From assembly GCA_019911965.1 (NCBI GenBank), contig JAIOJF010000025.1:245935-309934 (forward strand): 64,000 nt of DNA. The letters run 5' to 3'. The position numbers and the translations under genes were made by a program. The DNA comes from Paracoccaceae bacterium. Its GTDB lineage: Bacteria; Pseudomonadota; Alphaproteobacteria; Rhodobacterales; Rhodobacteraceae. The notes beneath the pieces were generated by a model, which was not told the origin of the DNA, searched no databases, and was given only the letters and a program-made list of their open reading frames with translations. Numbering within the stretch: position 1 is the first letter of the stretch; every line of letters begins with the position of its first letter. This document shows, in pieces, positions 27,161-36,753 of the stretch.

Positions 27161-28252
27161 ATGCCAGACAAGGCCGAAACGTACCTGCAAATCAAAGACC
27201 TGTGGAAGGCATTCGGCGATTTCCTGGCACTGAAGGACATCAATCTCGATGTCGGCAAGGGCGAGTTTGTCTGCTTCCTCGGCCCGTCGGGCTGCGGCAA
27301 GACCACGCTGTTGCGCGCCATTGCCGGGCTGGACCCGCAGACGCGCGGCGAAATCCATCAGGGCGGGCAGGATATATCCGACCTGCCGACCTCGAAGCGC
27401 GATTACGGCATCGTGTTTCAATCCTATGCCCTGTTTCCCAACCTGACGGTGGCGCGCAATGTCGCGTTCGGGCTGGAAAATACCGGCCGCGCCAAGGCCG
27501 ATATCAAGGCCCGCGTGGCGGAATTGCTGGCGCTGGTCGGCCTGCCGGAACAGGCCAACAAATATCCCGCGCAGCTTTCGGGCGGCCAGCAACAGCGCAT
27601 CGCGCTGGCGCGCGCCATCGCCATTGATCCCGGCCTGTTGCTGCTGGACGAACCGCTTTCGGCGCTGGACGCCAAGGTGCGGGTCTATCTGCGCCACGAG
27701 ATCAAGGAATTGCAGCGCAAGCTTGGCGTTACCACGATTATGGTAACGCATGACCAGGAAGAGGCCCTTTCGATGGCCGACCGCATCGTGGTGATGAACC
27801 AGGGCACGGTGGAACAGGTCGGCACCCCGACCGAGATTTACCGCCAGCCCGCCACCCTGTTCGTGGCGGATTTCATCGGCGAAACCAACAAGGTTGCCAC
27901 CACCTACCGTGGCGGCAAGGTCACGCTTGGCTCGGTGACGCTCGCCACGAAGAAGCAGGACCTGGCCGACGGGGTCGCCGTGACGGTAGCGGTACGGCCC
28001 GAGGATGTGGTGCCGCATCTGTCCACCAAGGATGGCGAGGGGGCGGACAACCTGCTGCCGGCGCGGCTGGTGGATATGGAATTTCTCGGCTCCTACTGGC
28101 GCTGCCATCTGCAATCGGACATTCTGGGCGGGCAGGAACTGGTCGCCAATTTCTCGATCAACGCGGTGCGGCGGCTGGATCTGAAACCGGGGCTGGACAT
28201 GGCGGTTGAACTGCCGGCAGACCGGGTTCTTGTCTTCGCGGAAGAGGCATAG
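27161..28252 (+). CDS. phnT: 2-aminoethylphosphonate ABC transporter, ATP-binding protein
   Basis: This 363-residue ATPase has Walker A GPSGCGKTTLLRA, Q-loop region IVFQSYALFPNLTV, signature LSGGQQQRIALARA, Walker B LLLLDEPLSALD and switch His (VTHDQEEA). A C-terminal TOBE-like regulatory region follows residue ~240. The start MPDKAET is chosen because the upstream frame overlaps the hairpin. It energises import together with the binding protein before it and the permease two bases after it. Confidence 0.92.
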   Translation: MPDKAETYLQIKDLWKAFGDFLALKDINLDVGKGEFVCFLGPSGCGKTTLLRAIAGLDPQTRGEIHQGGQDISDLPTSKRDYGIVFQSYALFPNLTVARNVAFGLENTGRAKADIKARVAELLALVGLPEQANKYPAQLSGGQQQRIALARAIAIDPGLLLLDEPLSALDAKVRVYLRHEIKELQRKLGVTTIMVTHDQEEALSMADRIVVMNQGTVEQVGTPTEIYRQPATLFVADFIGETNKVATTYRGGKVTLGSVTLATKKQDLADGVAVTVAVRPEDVVPHLSTKDGEGADNLLPARLVDMEFLGSYWRCHLQSDILGGQELVANFSINAVRRLDLKPGLDMAVELPADRVLVFAEEA

Positions 28253-28253
28253 A

Positions 28254-30257
28254 ATGGCCGAGGCAGCCCTTCCCCCCGGACGCAATGTCACCCTGAAACT
28301 GGATCGTGACGGCGTGATCAAGCGGGCCTTCATGGGGGTGATCGCGCTTTACCTGATCGTCGCGCTGGCATTGCCGCTTTACGCCATGCTGTCGAAAAGT
28401 TTCGTCACCTATGGTTTCGATCTCAGCCGCTACGATTTCCAGGTCAGCGATGAAGACGGCAATTTCGGCCCGACGCAGAACGCCGCCGCGATCAACGCCG
28501 AACTGGGTGTCTACAGCGCGGCGGATCTGCGGACCTCCTCGGATGGGCGGCTTTCGGCTACCGCGTTCTTCCCGGATTTCAACTTCCGCAGCAAGGTGAA
28601 ATACCGCCTGCGCGGCACCGACCCCGATGCGCCCTACCTTGTCGGGCTGGACCTGCAGAACTCGACCGCCTGGCAGGAATATGACAGCAACACCTTCCGC
28701 CGCATCAACCTGCGCCCGGTGAAATCGGTCGGTCCGCAGAACTATACCGAGTATTTCTCCAATCCCGCGCTGTTCTCGTCCATCGAGAATTCGCTGTTCA
28801 TCGCGGCCATCAGCACGGTGCTGACAGTGGCGCTGGCATTCGGGTTTGCCTATGCGCTCAATCGCAGCCTGATGCGCTTCAAGGGGTTTTTCCGGCTGGT
28901 GGCGATGATGCCGATCCTGGTGCCGTCGCTGTTGCCGGGCATCGCGCTGATCTACCTGTTCGGTAATCAGGGAATCCTGAAATGGGCGATGATGGGCCAG
29001 ACCATCTATGGCCCTATCGGAATTGTCATCGGCTCGGTGTTCTTCACATTCCCGCATGCGATGATCATCATCACCACGGCCCTGTCGATTGCCGACCAGC
29101 GCCAGTACGAGGCGGCGGAATCCCTGCGCGCCAGCCGGTGGCGAACCTTCTGGACCGTCACAATTCCCGGCGCGCGCTATGGCCTTATCTCGGCGGCTTT
29201 CGTGGTGTTCACGCTAGTCATCACCGATTTCGGCCTGCCCAAGGTGATCGGCGGGCAATACAACGTGCTTGCCATCGACATCTACAAGCAGGTGATCGGC
29301 CAGCAGAATTTCGAGATGGGCGCGGTGGTGTCGGTGATCCTGCTGATCCCGGCCATGCTGGCCTTCATCGTCGACCGGCAGGTGCAGAAAAAGCAGGTGT
29401 CGCTGCTGTCGGCGCGCTCGGTGCCCTTTCAGCCCAAGGCCAACAAGCGGTTCGAGGCTCTGTGCCTGGTCTGGTGCGGGCTGATCGCGGTGTTCATCCT
29501 GGGCCTGATCCTGATCTGCCAGTTCGCCGCGCTGGTGAAGTTCTGGCCCTATGACCTCAGCCTCAGCCTGAACAATTACAATTTCAACCGCACCGATGGC
29601 GGCGGCTGGGCGGCTTATCAGAACTCGATCCAGCTTGCGGTGATGACGGCGGTATTCGGCACGGTGATCGTGTTCACCGGGGCCTATATGGTGGAAAAGA
29701 TCGAGGGTTTCAAAACCGGGCGCAACGTGTTCCAGTTCCTGGCGATGCTGCCGATGGCGGTGCCGGGGATGGTGCTGGGGCTGGCCTATATCTTCTTTTT
29801 CAACGATCCGGCGAACCCCTTGCACCCGATCTACGGCACGATGATCATCCTGGTGGTTTCGACCGTCACGCATTTCTACACGGTCGGCCACCTGACGGCG
29901 CTGACCGCCCTGAAGCAGATAGATGCCGAGTTCGAGCCGGTGGCAAGTTCCCTGCGTCAGCCGTTCTACCGGCTGTTCGTGCGGGTAACGGTGCCGGTCT
30001 GCCTGCCGGCGATCCTGGATATCTCGATCTACCTGTTCGTCAACGCGATGACGACGGTTTCGGCGGTGGTGTTTTTGTATTCCACCCATACCGCACTGGC
30101 CTCGGTGGCGGTTCTGAACATGGACGATGCGGGCGATATCGCGCCGGCGGCGGCGATGGGGATGATGATCTTCTACACCAATGCCGGGGCAAGGCTACTG
30201 CATATGCTGGCATCGCGCCGGGTGCTGCGGAAAACCCAGAGCTGGCGGGCGCAGTAG
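28254..30257 (+). CDS. phnU: 2-aminoethylphosphonate ABC transporter, fused permease
   Basis: At 667 residues this is a double-length permease of the FbpB/PhnU2 kind with about twelve helices and two coupling motifs (EAAESLRASRWRTFWTVTIPG near 285 and EFEPVASSLRQPFYRLFVRVTVP near 565). The segment between helix 1 and helix 2 (residues ~50-165) is a long soluble insert, probably periplasmic. It begins one base after the phnT stop. One polypeptide would form the whole transmembrane channel. Confidence 0.9.
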   Translation: MAEAALPPGRNVTLKLDRDGVIKRAFMGVIALYLIVALALPLYAMLSKSFVTYGFDLSRYDFQVSDEDGNFGPTQNAAAINAELGVYSAADLRTSSDGRLSATAFFPDFNFRSKVKYRLRGTDPDAPYLVGLDLQNSTAWQEYDSNTFRRINLRPVKSVGPQNYTEYFSNPALFSSIENSLFIAAISTVLTVALAFGFAYALNRSLMRFKGFFRLVAMMPILVPSLLPGIALIYLFGNQGILKWAMMGQTIYGPIGIVIGSVFFTFPHAMIIITTALSIADQRQYEAAESLRASRWRTFWTVTIPGARYGLISAAFVVFTLVITDFGLPKVIGGQYNVLAIDIYKQVIGQQNFEMGAVVSVILLIPAMLAFIVDRQVQKKQVSLLSARSVPFQPKANKRFEALCLVWCGLIAVFILGLILICQFAALVKFWPYDLSLSLNNYNFNRTDGGGWAAYQNSIQLAVMTAVFGTVIVFTGAYMVEKIEGFKTGRNVFQFLAMLPMAVPGMVLGLAYIFFFNDPANPLHPIYGTMIILVVSTVTHFYTVGHLTALTALKQIDAEFEPVASSLRQPFYRLFVRVTVPVCLPAILDISIYLFVNAMTTVSAVVFLYSTHTALASVAVLNMDDAGDIAPAAAMGMMIFYTNAGARLLHMLASRRVLRKTQSWRAQ

Positions 30258-30267
30258 CGGCGCGGCG

Positions 30268-31158
30268 TCAGTCCGGAACCGTCTTGGCCTGTAACAGGTC
30301 ACGCAGCCGCCGCGTTGCCTGCCAGCCAGCGGATTTGCTGTTGATGCGAATCAGATAGGGCGAATGCAGGGCGTGGTCTTCCTGGAAGACCCGCACCAGC
30401 CGGCCATCGGCCAGATGCGAATCCACCAGCGGACGGCGGCCCAGCAGGATACCCTCGCCGTTTTCCGCCGCATCAATGGCGATCAGCATTCCATCCACCG
30501 AAAGGCCCGACGGCGCTTTCGGTATGTCGGGGGCAAAGGTGCGGAACCAGCGGTGCCAGTCGTTCTTGTAGCCCAGCGTATGGATCAGATCGCAGCGCGC
30601 CAGATCGCCCGGCATTTGCACGAATCCGATGCTTTTCAGATAGTCCGGCGCACAGACCGGCAGGATTTCCGCATCCCACAGCAATTCGGTATCGGCATCG
30701 GTATCTTCCGGGAACCGGCCCCGGAAAATCTCGATATCCCAGACCCGGTGGCGGCCATCCATTGCATTGTCGAGCGTGATGATCCGCACATCGACATCCG
30801 GGATGCTCTGGCTGATGCTGCGCAGCTTGCGCGACAGCCACAACGCCGCGACGCTGGGCGTGCAGCGCACCGTCAGGGTGCGCGCGGATCGTCTGGGGAA
30901 CAATTGCTGGGTGACGCTGTCGAGGCGATCCAGCACCTCGCGCACCACGCCGAAATAGGCGCGGCCGTTTTCGGTGAGCGAGATTGACCGGTTATGCCGC
31001 ACGAACAGCTTCGATCCCAGTTCCGCCTCCAACTGCCGGACCTGCTGGCTGACGGCGGATTGCGACACCGAAAGCTCCTCGGCGGCCAGCGAAAAGCTCA
31101 TCCGACGCGCGACGGCATCGAAGGTGCGGATGGAGTTCAGTTGCAGCTTGTTGGCCAT
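30268..31158 (-). CDS. LysR-family regulator, GcvA-like
   Basis: This 296-residue regulator has its winged helix at residues 1-62 (SFSLAAEELSVSQSAVSQQVRQLE) and an effector domain beyond ~90. The start MANKLQLNS is internal to a longer frame that crosses the promoter dyad. It is divergent from the MttB/oxidoreductase pair and convergent with the importer, so it probably controls both the demethylation genes and itself. The dyad in the shared promoter matches the T-N11-A LysR box. Confidence 0.87.
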   Translation of the reverse strand: MANKLQLNSIRTFDAVARRMSFSLAAEELSVSQSAVSQQVRQLEAELGSKLFVRHNRSISLTENGRAYFGVVREVLDRLDSVTQQLFPRRSARTLTVRCTPSVAALWLSRKLRSISQSIPDVDVRIITLDNAMDGRHRVWDIEIFRGRFPEDTDADTELLWDAEILPVCAPDYLKSIGFVQMPGDLARCDLIHTLGYKNDWHRWFRTFAPDIPKAPSGLSVDGMLIAIDAAENGEGILLGRRPLVDSHLADGRLVRVFQEDHALHSPYLIRINSKSAGWQATRRLRDLLQAKTVPD

Positions 31159-31167
31159 GATTGTCAC

Positions 31168-31182
31168 ATAAGTCTTGCTTAT
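31168..31182. promoter_or_regulatory. LysR box between regulator and mttB-like gene
   Basis: ATAAG-TCTTG-CTTAT is a perfect dyad with T-N11-A spacing, starting ten bases upstream of the LysR start codon. That is the classic position and form of an autoregulatory LTTR site, with the mttB-like gene on the other side. Confidence 0.6.
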
Positions 31183-31262
31183 GCGAGATAACAGGATTTG
31201 CGGTTTGTCGGCAAGCCGGATTGCGCCATAGACTTCGTGCAAAGAACCGACCGGAGTGGATC

Positions 31263-32783
31263 ATGCAGTTCTTTTCCTATCTCGAAGACTCCGAAGTTGT
31301 CCGCGTGCATCAGGCCTCTCTTGAGATATTGGCCGAGGTCGGATTGCTGGTGCGCAACAAAAAGGCCCGCCGCCGCTTTGCCGAACATGGCGCGGTGGTG
31401 GACGAGGCAACCGAGCGCGTGCGCCTGCCCGCCGAAGTGGTCGAGAAATACCGCGCCATGATCCCGCCGACGATCACCTTGCGCGGGCGCGATCCGAAAT
31501 ATGACGTGACCTTCCCGCGCAAGCTGCCAGTAATCGCCACCGCCAGTTCCGCCCCCGATATCGTCGATCCGGTCAGCGGCAGGACAAGGCGGGCCACCTC
31601 GCACGATATCGCCCGGATCGGTCATGTGGTGAATGCGCTGGACGGGTTCGACCTGTTCTCGATCTCCGTCCTCGCCGATGATGCGCCGCCGGATCAGTTC
31701 AACCTGTCGCGGTTCTATCCGGCGCTGAAGAATTGCCTGAAGCCGGTGCGCACTTCGGTTCTGAACACCGACGAGGCGCAACAGATCCTGAAACTGGGCG
31801 AGTTGATTGCCGGTTCGCCCGAGGCATTCTGGGAACGCCCCTTCATCAATTTCGGCTATTGCTCCATCGTCACACCCCTGACGATGGATTTCGATTCAAC
31901 CGAAAACCTGATGTTCTTTGCGGAAAAGGGTGTCACGGCCTATGGCACGGTGGCCCCGATGGGCGGCATCAACACGCCGTTGTCGATGCCGGGGATGCTG
32001 GCGCTGATCAATGCGGAATGGCTGGCCTCGGCCTGTCTGGCGCAGATGTCGCGGCCCGGCACCGAACAGATCTACAATTTCCTGCCGGTCTTTGCCGATC
32101 TGCGTGATGGTGCCTATGCACCGGGCGGCATCGAAGTGGGGATCATGAACGCGCTGGTCTGCCAGATGGCGCGGTTCTACAATGTGCCGTCGGGCGGCTA
32201 TCTGGGCCTGACGAATTCCAAGATATCCGATGCCCAGGCCGGGTTTGAAAAGGGCATGTCACCGATGATCGGTGCCCTGTCCGGCGTTGATTTCATCGTC
32301 ATGGGCGGCTTGCTGGATGCGCTGATGTCGTTCGATTTCGGGCAGGTGATGATCGACAACGAGATCGCCCGCATGATCAAGCGAGTGCGCGCCGGGTTTG
32401 AGTTTTCAGATGCGGCACTGGCGATCGAGGATGTCAAACGCATCGGCCCGGCCGGCATGTTCGCCGATTCCCCCATGACCCTGCGCGATATGTTGAGCGC
32501 CACCTTCATGCCCGATCTGGCCGACCGCGAATTGCGCGAGACATGGGCCGAGGCCGGGTCGCATTCCATCCATGACCGTGCGCTGGACAAGGCGATGGCG
32601 ATCCTGTCCACGCCGAACCGCGCCGCGCTGGACAAGGAAACCGATGCGCGCATCCGCGCCGCCTTTCCCGGCATCGTTGACGGCTCCTCGACCCTGCCCG
32701 AGGGCTGGACGCCGAAAATCGCCGGCGGCAAGAGCCGTGAACGCCGCATGACCTCGCGCCGCCGCGCGGCGGCAAAATCCTGA
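31263..32783 (+). CDS. MttB-family (non-pyrrolysine) amine methyltransferase
   Basis: This 506-residue TIM-barrel protein belongs to the trimethylamine methyltransferase family (MtgB branch): LEILAEVGLLVRNKKARRRF at ~15-40, then PMGGINTPLSMPGMLALINAE and a glycine-rich C-terminal half. There is no in-frame amber codon, so it is not pyrrolysine-dependent. Known relatives move a methyl group from a quaternary amine such as glycine betaine to a corrinoid protein. No corrinoid protein or second methyltransferase is in this window. It is followed after 23 bases by a demethylating oxidoreductase. The ATG at MQFFSY follows GGAGTGGATC. Confidence 0.85.
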   Translation: MQFFSYLEDSEVVRVHQASLEILAEVGLLVRNKKARRRFAEHGAVVDEATERVRLPAEVVEKYRAMIPPTITLRGRDPKYDVTFPRKLPVIATASSAPDIVDPVSGRTRRATSHDIARIGHVVNALDGFDLFSISVLADDAPPDQFNLSRFYPALKNCLKPVRTSVLNTDEAQQILKLGELIAGSPEAFWERPFINFGYCSIVTPLTMDFDSTENLMFFAEKGVTAYGTVAPMGGINTPLSMPGMLALINAEWLASACLAQMSRPGTEQIYNFLPVFADLRDGAYAPGGIEVGIMNALVCQMARFYNVPSGGYLGLTNSKISDAQAGFEKGMSPMIGALSGVDFIVMGGLLDALMSFDFGQVMIDNEIARMIKRVRAGFEFSDAALAIEDVKRIGPAGMFADSPMTLRDMLSATFMPDLADRELRETWAEAGSHSIHDRALDKAMAILSTPNRAALDKETDARIRAAFPGIVDGSSTLPEGWTPKIAGGKSRERRMTSRRRAAAKS

Positions 32784-32806
32784 CCGCGTGCCGTAGGAGC
32801 CTTCCC

Positions 32807-35230
32807 TTGTCCGCCACATTCCCCAGCCAGGCCCGCATCGTCATTGTCGGCGGCGGTGCCATCGGAACCTCGATCGCCTATCACCTTGCACTGGCAGGGG
32901 AAAAGGACGTGCTGCTGCTGGACAAGGGCAAGCTGACCTCGGGCGCGACATGGCATGCGGCGGGGTTGATGGGGCAGTTGCGCAGCAAGGTGAACCTGAC
33001 CCGGCTGATGCAGTACAGCGCCGATCTCTGCGCCCGGATCGGTGCGGAAACCGGCCAGGATGTCGGCTGGCGCAATGTCGGCAGCCTGCGGCTTGCGGCC
33101 TCGGATGCCCGCTGGGACGAATTGAAACGTGCCGCCACCGCCGCCAGAAGCTATGGCTTCGGCATGGAACTGATCGGCCCGGACGAGGTGAAAAAGCTGT
33201 TCCCGCTGGCCGATACCAAGGGCCTGAAAGGCGCGACATGGATCGCAAGCGATGGCTATGTCGATCCCTATTCCCTGACCCAGGCCTATGCCAAAGGTGC
33301 CCGCGCCGGGGGTGTCCGGATCATCGAGGATGTGTCGGTTACCGGCTTCACCATTGCCGACCGGCGCATCACCGCGGTGCAAACCGACAAGGGCGCGGTT
33401 GCCTGCGATGTCGTGGTCAACGCCGCCGGTCTCTGGGCGCGGCATCTGGGCGAGATGGCCGGGATCGACCTGCCCGTCACCGTGGTCGAGCATCAATATC
33501 TGGTGACCGAGAAATCGCCTCTGGTGCCCGACGATCTGCCGACGCTGCGCGACCCGGATGCGAATTTCTACGTCAAGCCCGAGCCGGGCGCGATGGCCAT
33601 CGGCGGTTGGGAAAAGGAGACCCGCGCGGTTTACGGGCGCGGCAAGCTGCCGATGGGCTTCGGGCAGGAATTGTTCGGCGGCGAGCTTGACCGCATTTCC
33701 GAGGTGATCGAAGGCGCATCTGCCCGCATCCCGGTGCTGAACGAGCTTGGCGTGCGCACCGTAGTGAACGGCCCGATCCCGATTTCAGCGGATGGCGAGC
33801 CGGTGATGGGACTGGCGGGCAGCCTTGACAATTTCTTCATCGCCTGCGGCTTTACATCCGGCATCGCGGCATCCGGCGGGGCCGGGCGGGCGATGGCCAA
33901 CTGGATCCTGCACAACGATCCCGGCATGGACCTCTGGGCCTTCGATCTGCGCCGGTTTGGCCAGCCGCATGGCGGGCTGGAATATCTGCGCCAGAGCGCG
34001 ATCGAGGCCTACTCAAAGTACTACGCCGTGGCCTGGCCCGAGGAAGAACGCACCGCCTGCCGCCCGCTCCGCCGCTCCGCGCTGCATGAGACGCTGACGC
34101 GGCAGGGGGCCGGGATGGGGGCGAAATTCGGCTGGGAGCGGCCGAATTACTTCCTGCAACCGGATGAGGTGCGCCCGAAACCGGAAAGCTTTGAACGCGC
34201 ACCCTGGGCCGCGATCATCGGGCGCGAATGCCGGGCGGTGCGCGAAGGCGTGGCGCTGATCGACCAATCCTCGTTCAGCAAGTTTGAAATCAGCGGGCCG
34301 GGGGCTGCCTCGGCGCTGCAATGGATTGCCGCCGGCAATGTCGACAAGGCTCCGGGTTCGGTGATCTACACCCAGCTTCTGAATGCGCGCGGCGGCATCG
34401 AGGCCGACCTGACCATCATGCGCCAGCAGGCTGACCGCTTCCTGGTCGTCACCGGTTCGGGTTTCGGCACCCGCGATGGCGACTGGATCGCCCGCCACCT
34501 GCCGCGCGACGGCAGCGTGGCGATGCGCGATGTGACGCCGGCCTGGGCGGTGATCAACCTCTGCGGTCCGCTGGCGCGGCAGGTGCTGGCAGCGGCGGCG
34601 GAAGACGATGTCTCCAGCGCCGCGTTTCCCTACATGACCTGCCGCAACCTGCATATCGGCTGGGCCCCGGTGATGGCGGCGCGGATCACCTATATGGGCG
34701 AGCTTGGCTGGGAGATTTACGTGGCCCCTGAATATGCCGGCCATGTTTACGAGCGTCTGTGGGCGGCAGGGGCGGATGCCGGGATCGTCAATGTCGGCTA
34801 CAAGGCGATTTCCAGCCTCAGGATGGAAAAGCGGTATCTCTACTGGGGTGCGGATATCACGCCCGACGATACCCCGCTGGAGGCCGGGCTTGGCTTTGCC
34901 GTGGCCTGGAAGAAGGGCGATTTTCAGGGGCGTGATGCCTTGGCGGCGCAGCGCGAGGCCGGGCCGGGGCGGCGGCTGATGCAGTTCCGGCTGGACGATC
35001 CATTGCCGGTTTACGGCTCGGAAGCGGTGCTGAGCGGCGGGCGGGTGATCGGCATGACCACCAGCGGCGATTTTGGCCATACCATCGGCGCGCCGATCGT
35101 GTTCGCCTACCTGAAAGGCGACGACATGGCCTTGCGCGAGGTCGAGATCGAGGCGTTCGGCAAACGCACCCGCGCGCGCCTGATCGAGGGTTGCGCCTAT
35201 GATCCGGGCGGCGAGCGGGTGCGCATGTAA
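32807..35230 (+). CDS. Dimethylglycine dehydrogenase-like FAD-GcvT oxidoreductase
   Basis: This 807-residue paralogue of the protein at 14467 has an FAD domain (IVIVGGGAIGTSIAYHL), the covalent-FAD His in ATWHAAGLMGQL near residue 50, and a C-terminal GcvT/GcvT_C module from ~430. It starts with TTG, seven bases after a TAGGAG ribosome-binding site. Operon pairing with an MttB-type protein suggests stepwise removal of methyl groups: the first by MttB chemistry, the others oxidatively with tetrahydrofolate as acceptor. The exact amine is not determined by sequence. Confidence 0.86.
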   Translation: MSATFPSQARIVIVGGGAIGTSIAYHLALAGEKDVLLLDKGKLTSGATWHAAGLMGQLRSKVNLTRLMQYSADLCARIGAETGQDVGWRNVGSLRLAASDARWDELKRAATAARSYGFGMELIGPDEVKKLFPLADTKGLKGATWIASDGYVDPYSLTQAYAKGARAGGVRIIEDVSVTGFTIADRRITAVQTDKGAVACDVVVNAAGLWARHLGEMAGIDLPVTVVEHQYLVTEKSPLVPDDLPTLRDPDANFYVKPEPGAMAIGGWEKETRAVYGRGKLPMGFGQELFGGELDRISEVIEGASARIPVLNELGVRTVVNGPIPISADGEPVMGLAGSLDNFFIACGFTSGIAASGGAGRAMANWILHNDPGMDLWAFDLRRFGQPHGGLEYLRQSAIEAYSKYYAVAWPEEERTACRPLRRSALHETLTRQGAGMGAKFGWERPNYFLQPDEVRPKPESFERAPWAAIIGRECRAVREGVALIDQSSFSKFEISGPGAASALQWIAAGNVDKAPGSVIYTQLLNARGGIEADLTIMRQQADRFLVVTGSGFGTRDGDWIARHLPRDGSVAMRDVTPAWAVINLCGPLARQVLAAAAEDDVSSAAFPYMTCRNLHIGWAPVMAARITYMGELGWEIYVAPEYAGHVYERLWAAGADAGIVNVGYKAISSLRMEKRYLYWGADITPDDTPLEAGLGFAVAWKKGDFQGRDALAAQREAGPGRRLMQFRLDDPLPVYGSEAVLSGGRVIGMTTSGDFGHTIGAPIVFAYLKGDDMALREVEIEAFGKRTRARLIEGCAYDPGGERVRM

Positions 35231-35240
35231 ACGCCCGCCC

Positions 35241-36695
35241 TCAGCCCTTGCCCGAGGCCAGTTTCAGGATCAGATCAAGGTCAAGATGGGTTTCCAGATG
35301 GGCGGCCAGCGCATCCAGCGTGCGCTCCACCTCCAGCCCGTAATCCAGCGATGACGCGCCCGCGCCGATGCCCGACAGGAACGCGCTGCGGAACTTGTTG
35401 CTGGCGAACAGCCCGTGCAGGTAGCAGCCGCGCACCTGTCCGTCCGCAGATTGCGCGCCTTCGCGCCGGTTGCCGACCGCCAGCCAGGCATTGCGACAAT
35501 CCTCGCCCCAGGTCTTGCCGATATGGATTTCGTAGGCGTCCAGCACCATGCCGTTGGGCAGGTATTCGGCGGTGACATTGGCCAGCTCCTTTTCGGGGTG
35601 CATCTCGGTCACCACGTCCAGATGGCCAAGCCCCTCCACCCGGCCCGGCGGGCCTTCCAGCCCGTCCTTGTCGATGATCAGGCGGCCAAGCATCTGGTAG
35701 CCGCCGCAAATCCCCAGCACATGGCCGCCGCGCCGCAGATGCGCCTTCAGGTCGATATCCCAGCCCTGTTCGCGGAAATAGGCCAGATCGGCGATGGTCG
35801 ATTTGGTGCCGGGAATCAGCACCAGATCGGCATTGCCGGGCAGGGCCTGACCGGCCTCGATGATTTCCACGCTGATGCCCGGTTCCTGCGTCAGCGGGTC
35901 CAGATCGTCGAAATTGGCGATGCGCGAGAGTTTCGGCACGGCGATGCGGTAGGTGCCGCTATCGGTCGAGCGCATGTCCATCACGTCTTCGCCGGGCAGC
36001 TTGCGCGCGCCGTCGAACCACGGCACCACGCCCAGCGAATGCCAGCCGGTGCGCCCGACGATCTCGTTCAGACCTTCCTCGAACAGGGCGGCATCGCCGC
36101 GAAACTTGTTGATGATGAAGCCCTTTATGCGGTCGCGATCCGCCCTTGGCAGCACAGTATAGGTGCCGACCAGTTGCGCGATCACGCCGCCCCGGTCGAT
36201 ATCGCCGGTCAGCAGCACCGGCACATTCGCCGCCTCGGCAAAGCCCATATTGGCGATGTCACCGGGCCGCAGATTGATCTCGGCCGGGCTTCCGGCACCT
36301 TCGACCAGCACGAGGTCCGAGCGCGATTTCAGCCGGTCGAAACTGTCGATCACCGCCGGCATCAGCCGCGCCTTCAGCCCGGCATATTCGCGTGCCTTCA
36401 CATTGGTCAGCCGCCGCCCCTGCACGATCACCTGCGCGCCGGTCTCGCTTTCGGGTTTCAGCAGGACCGGGTTCAGATCGGAATGCCGCGCCACGCCTGC
36501 GGCCAGCGCCTGCAAGGCCTGCGCACGCCCGATCTCGCCGCCATCCTCGGTTACGGCGGCGTTGTTGGACATGTTCTGCGGCTTGAACGGCGTCACCGCC
36601 AGACCGCGCTTGCGGTAGGCGCGGCACATGCCCGCCACCAGCAGCGACTTGCCGACATTCGAGCCGGCGCCTTGAATCATGATTGCCTTGGTCAT
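35241..36695 (-). CDS. cobQ: Cobyric acid synthase
   Basis: This 484-residue enzyme amidates four side chains of adenosylcobyrinic acid diamide in cobalamin synthesis. The N-terminal P-loop-like GAGSNVGKS and PFKPQNMSNNA are typical, and the C-terminal class I amidotransferase domain has its nucleophile in GICGGYQMLG and His in GCYLHGLF. A same-frame extension upstream runs antisense to the DUF2235 gene and is rejected. Convergent with the oxidoreductase gene; a functional link through corrinoid use is possible but may be chance. Confidence 0.93.
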   Translation of the reverse strand: MTKAIMIQGAGSNVGKSLLVAGMCRAYRKRGLAVTPFKPQNMSNNAAVTEDGGEIGRAQALQALAAGVARHSDLNPVLLKPESETGAQVIVQGRRLTNVKAREYAGLKARLMPAVIDSFDRLKSRSDLVLVEGAGSPAEINLRPGDIANMGFAEAANVPVLLTGDIDRGGVIAQLVGTYTVLPRADRDRIKGFIINKFRGDAALFEEGLNEIVGRTGWHSLGVVPWFDGARKLPGEDVMDMRSTDSGTYRIAVPKLSRIANFDDLDPLTQEPGISVEIIEAGQALPGNADLVLIPGTKSTIADLAYFREQGWDIDLKAHLRRGGHVLGICGGYQMLGRLIIDKDGLEGPPGRVEGLGHLDVVTEMHPEKELANVTAEYLPNGMVLDAYEIHIGKTWGEDCRNAWLAVGNRREGAQSADGQVRGCYLHGLFASNKFRSAFLSGIGAGASSLDYGLEVERTLDALAAHLETHLDLDLILKLASGKG

Positions 36696-36753
36696 CGCGG
36701 TCCCCCCACAGGCCACAGCCTTACCGCCATTCAGGGCAGGCGCAACCCGATTT

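Noticed and set aside
31263..32783. Pyrrolysine-dependent trimethylamine methyltransferase
   Set aside because: No in-frame TAG codon, and no pyl genes in the window, so it belongs to the non-pyrrolysine branch.
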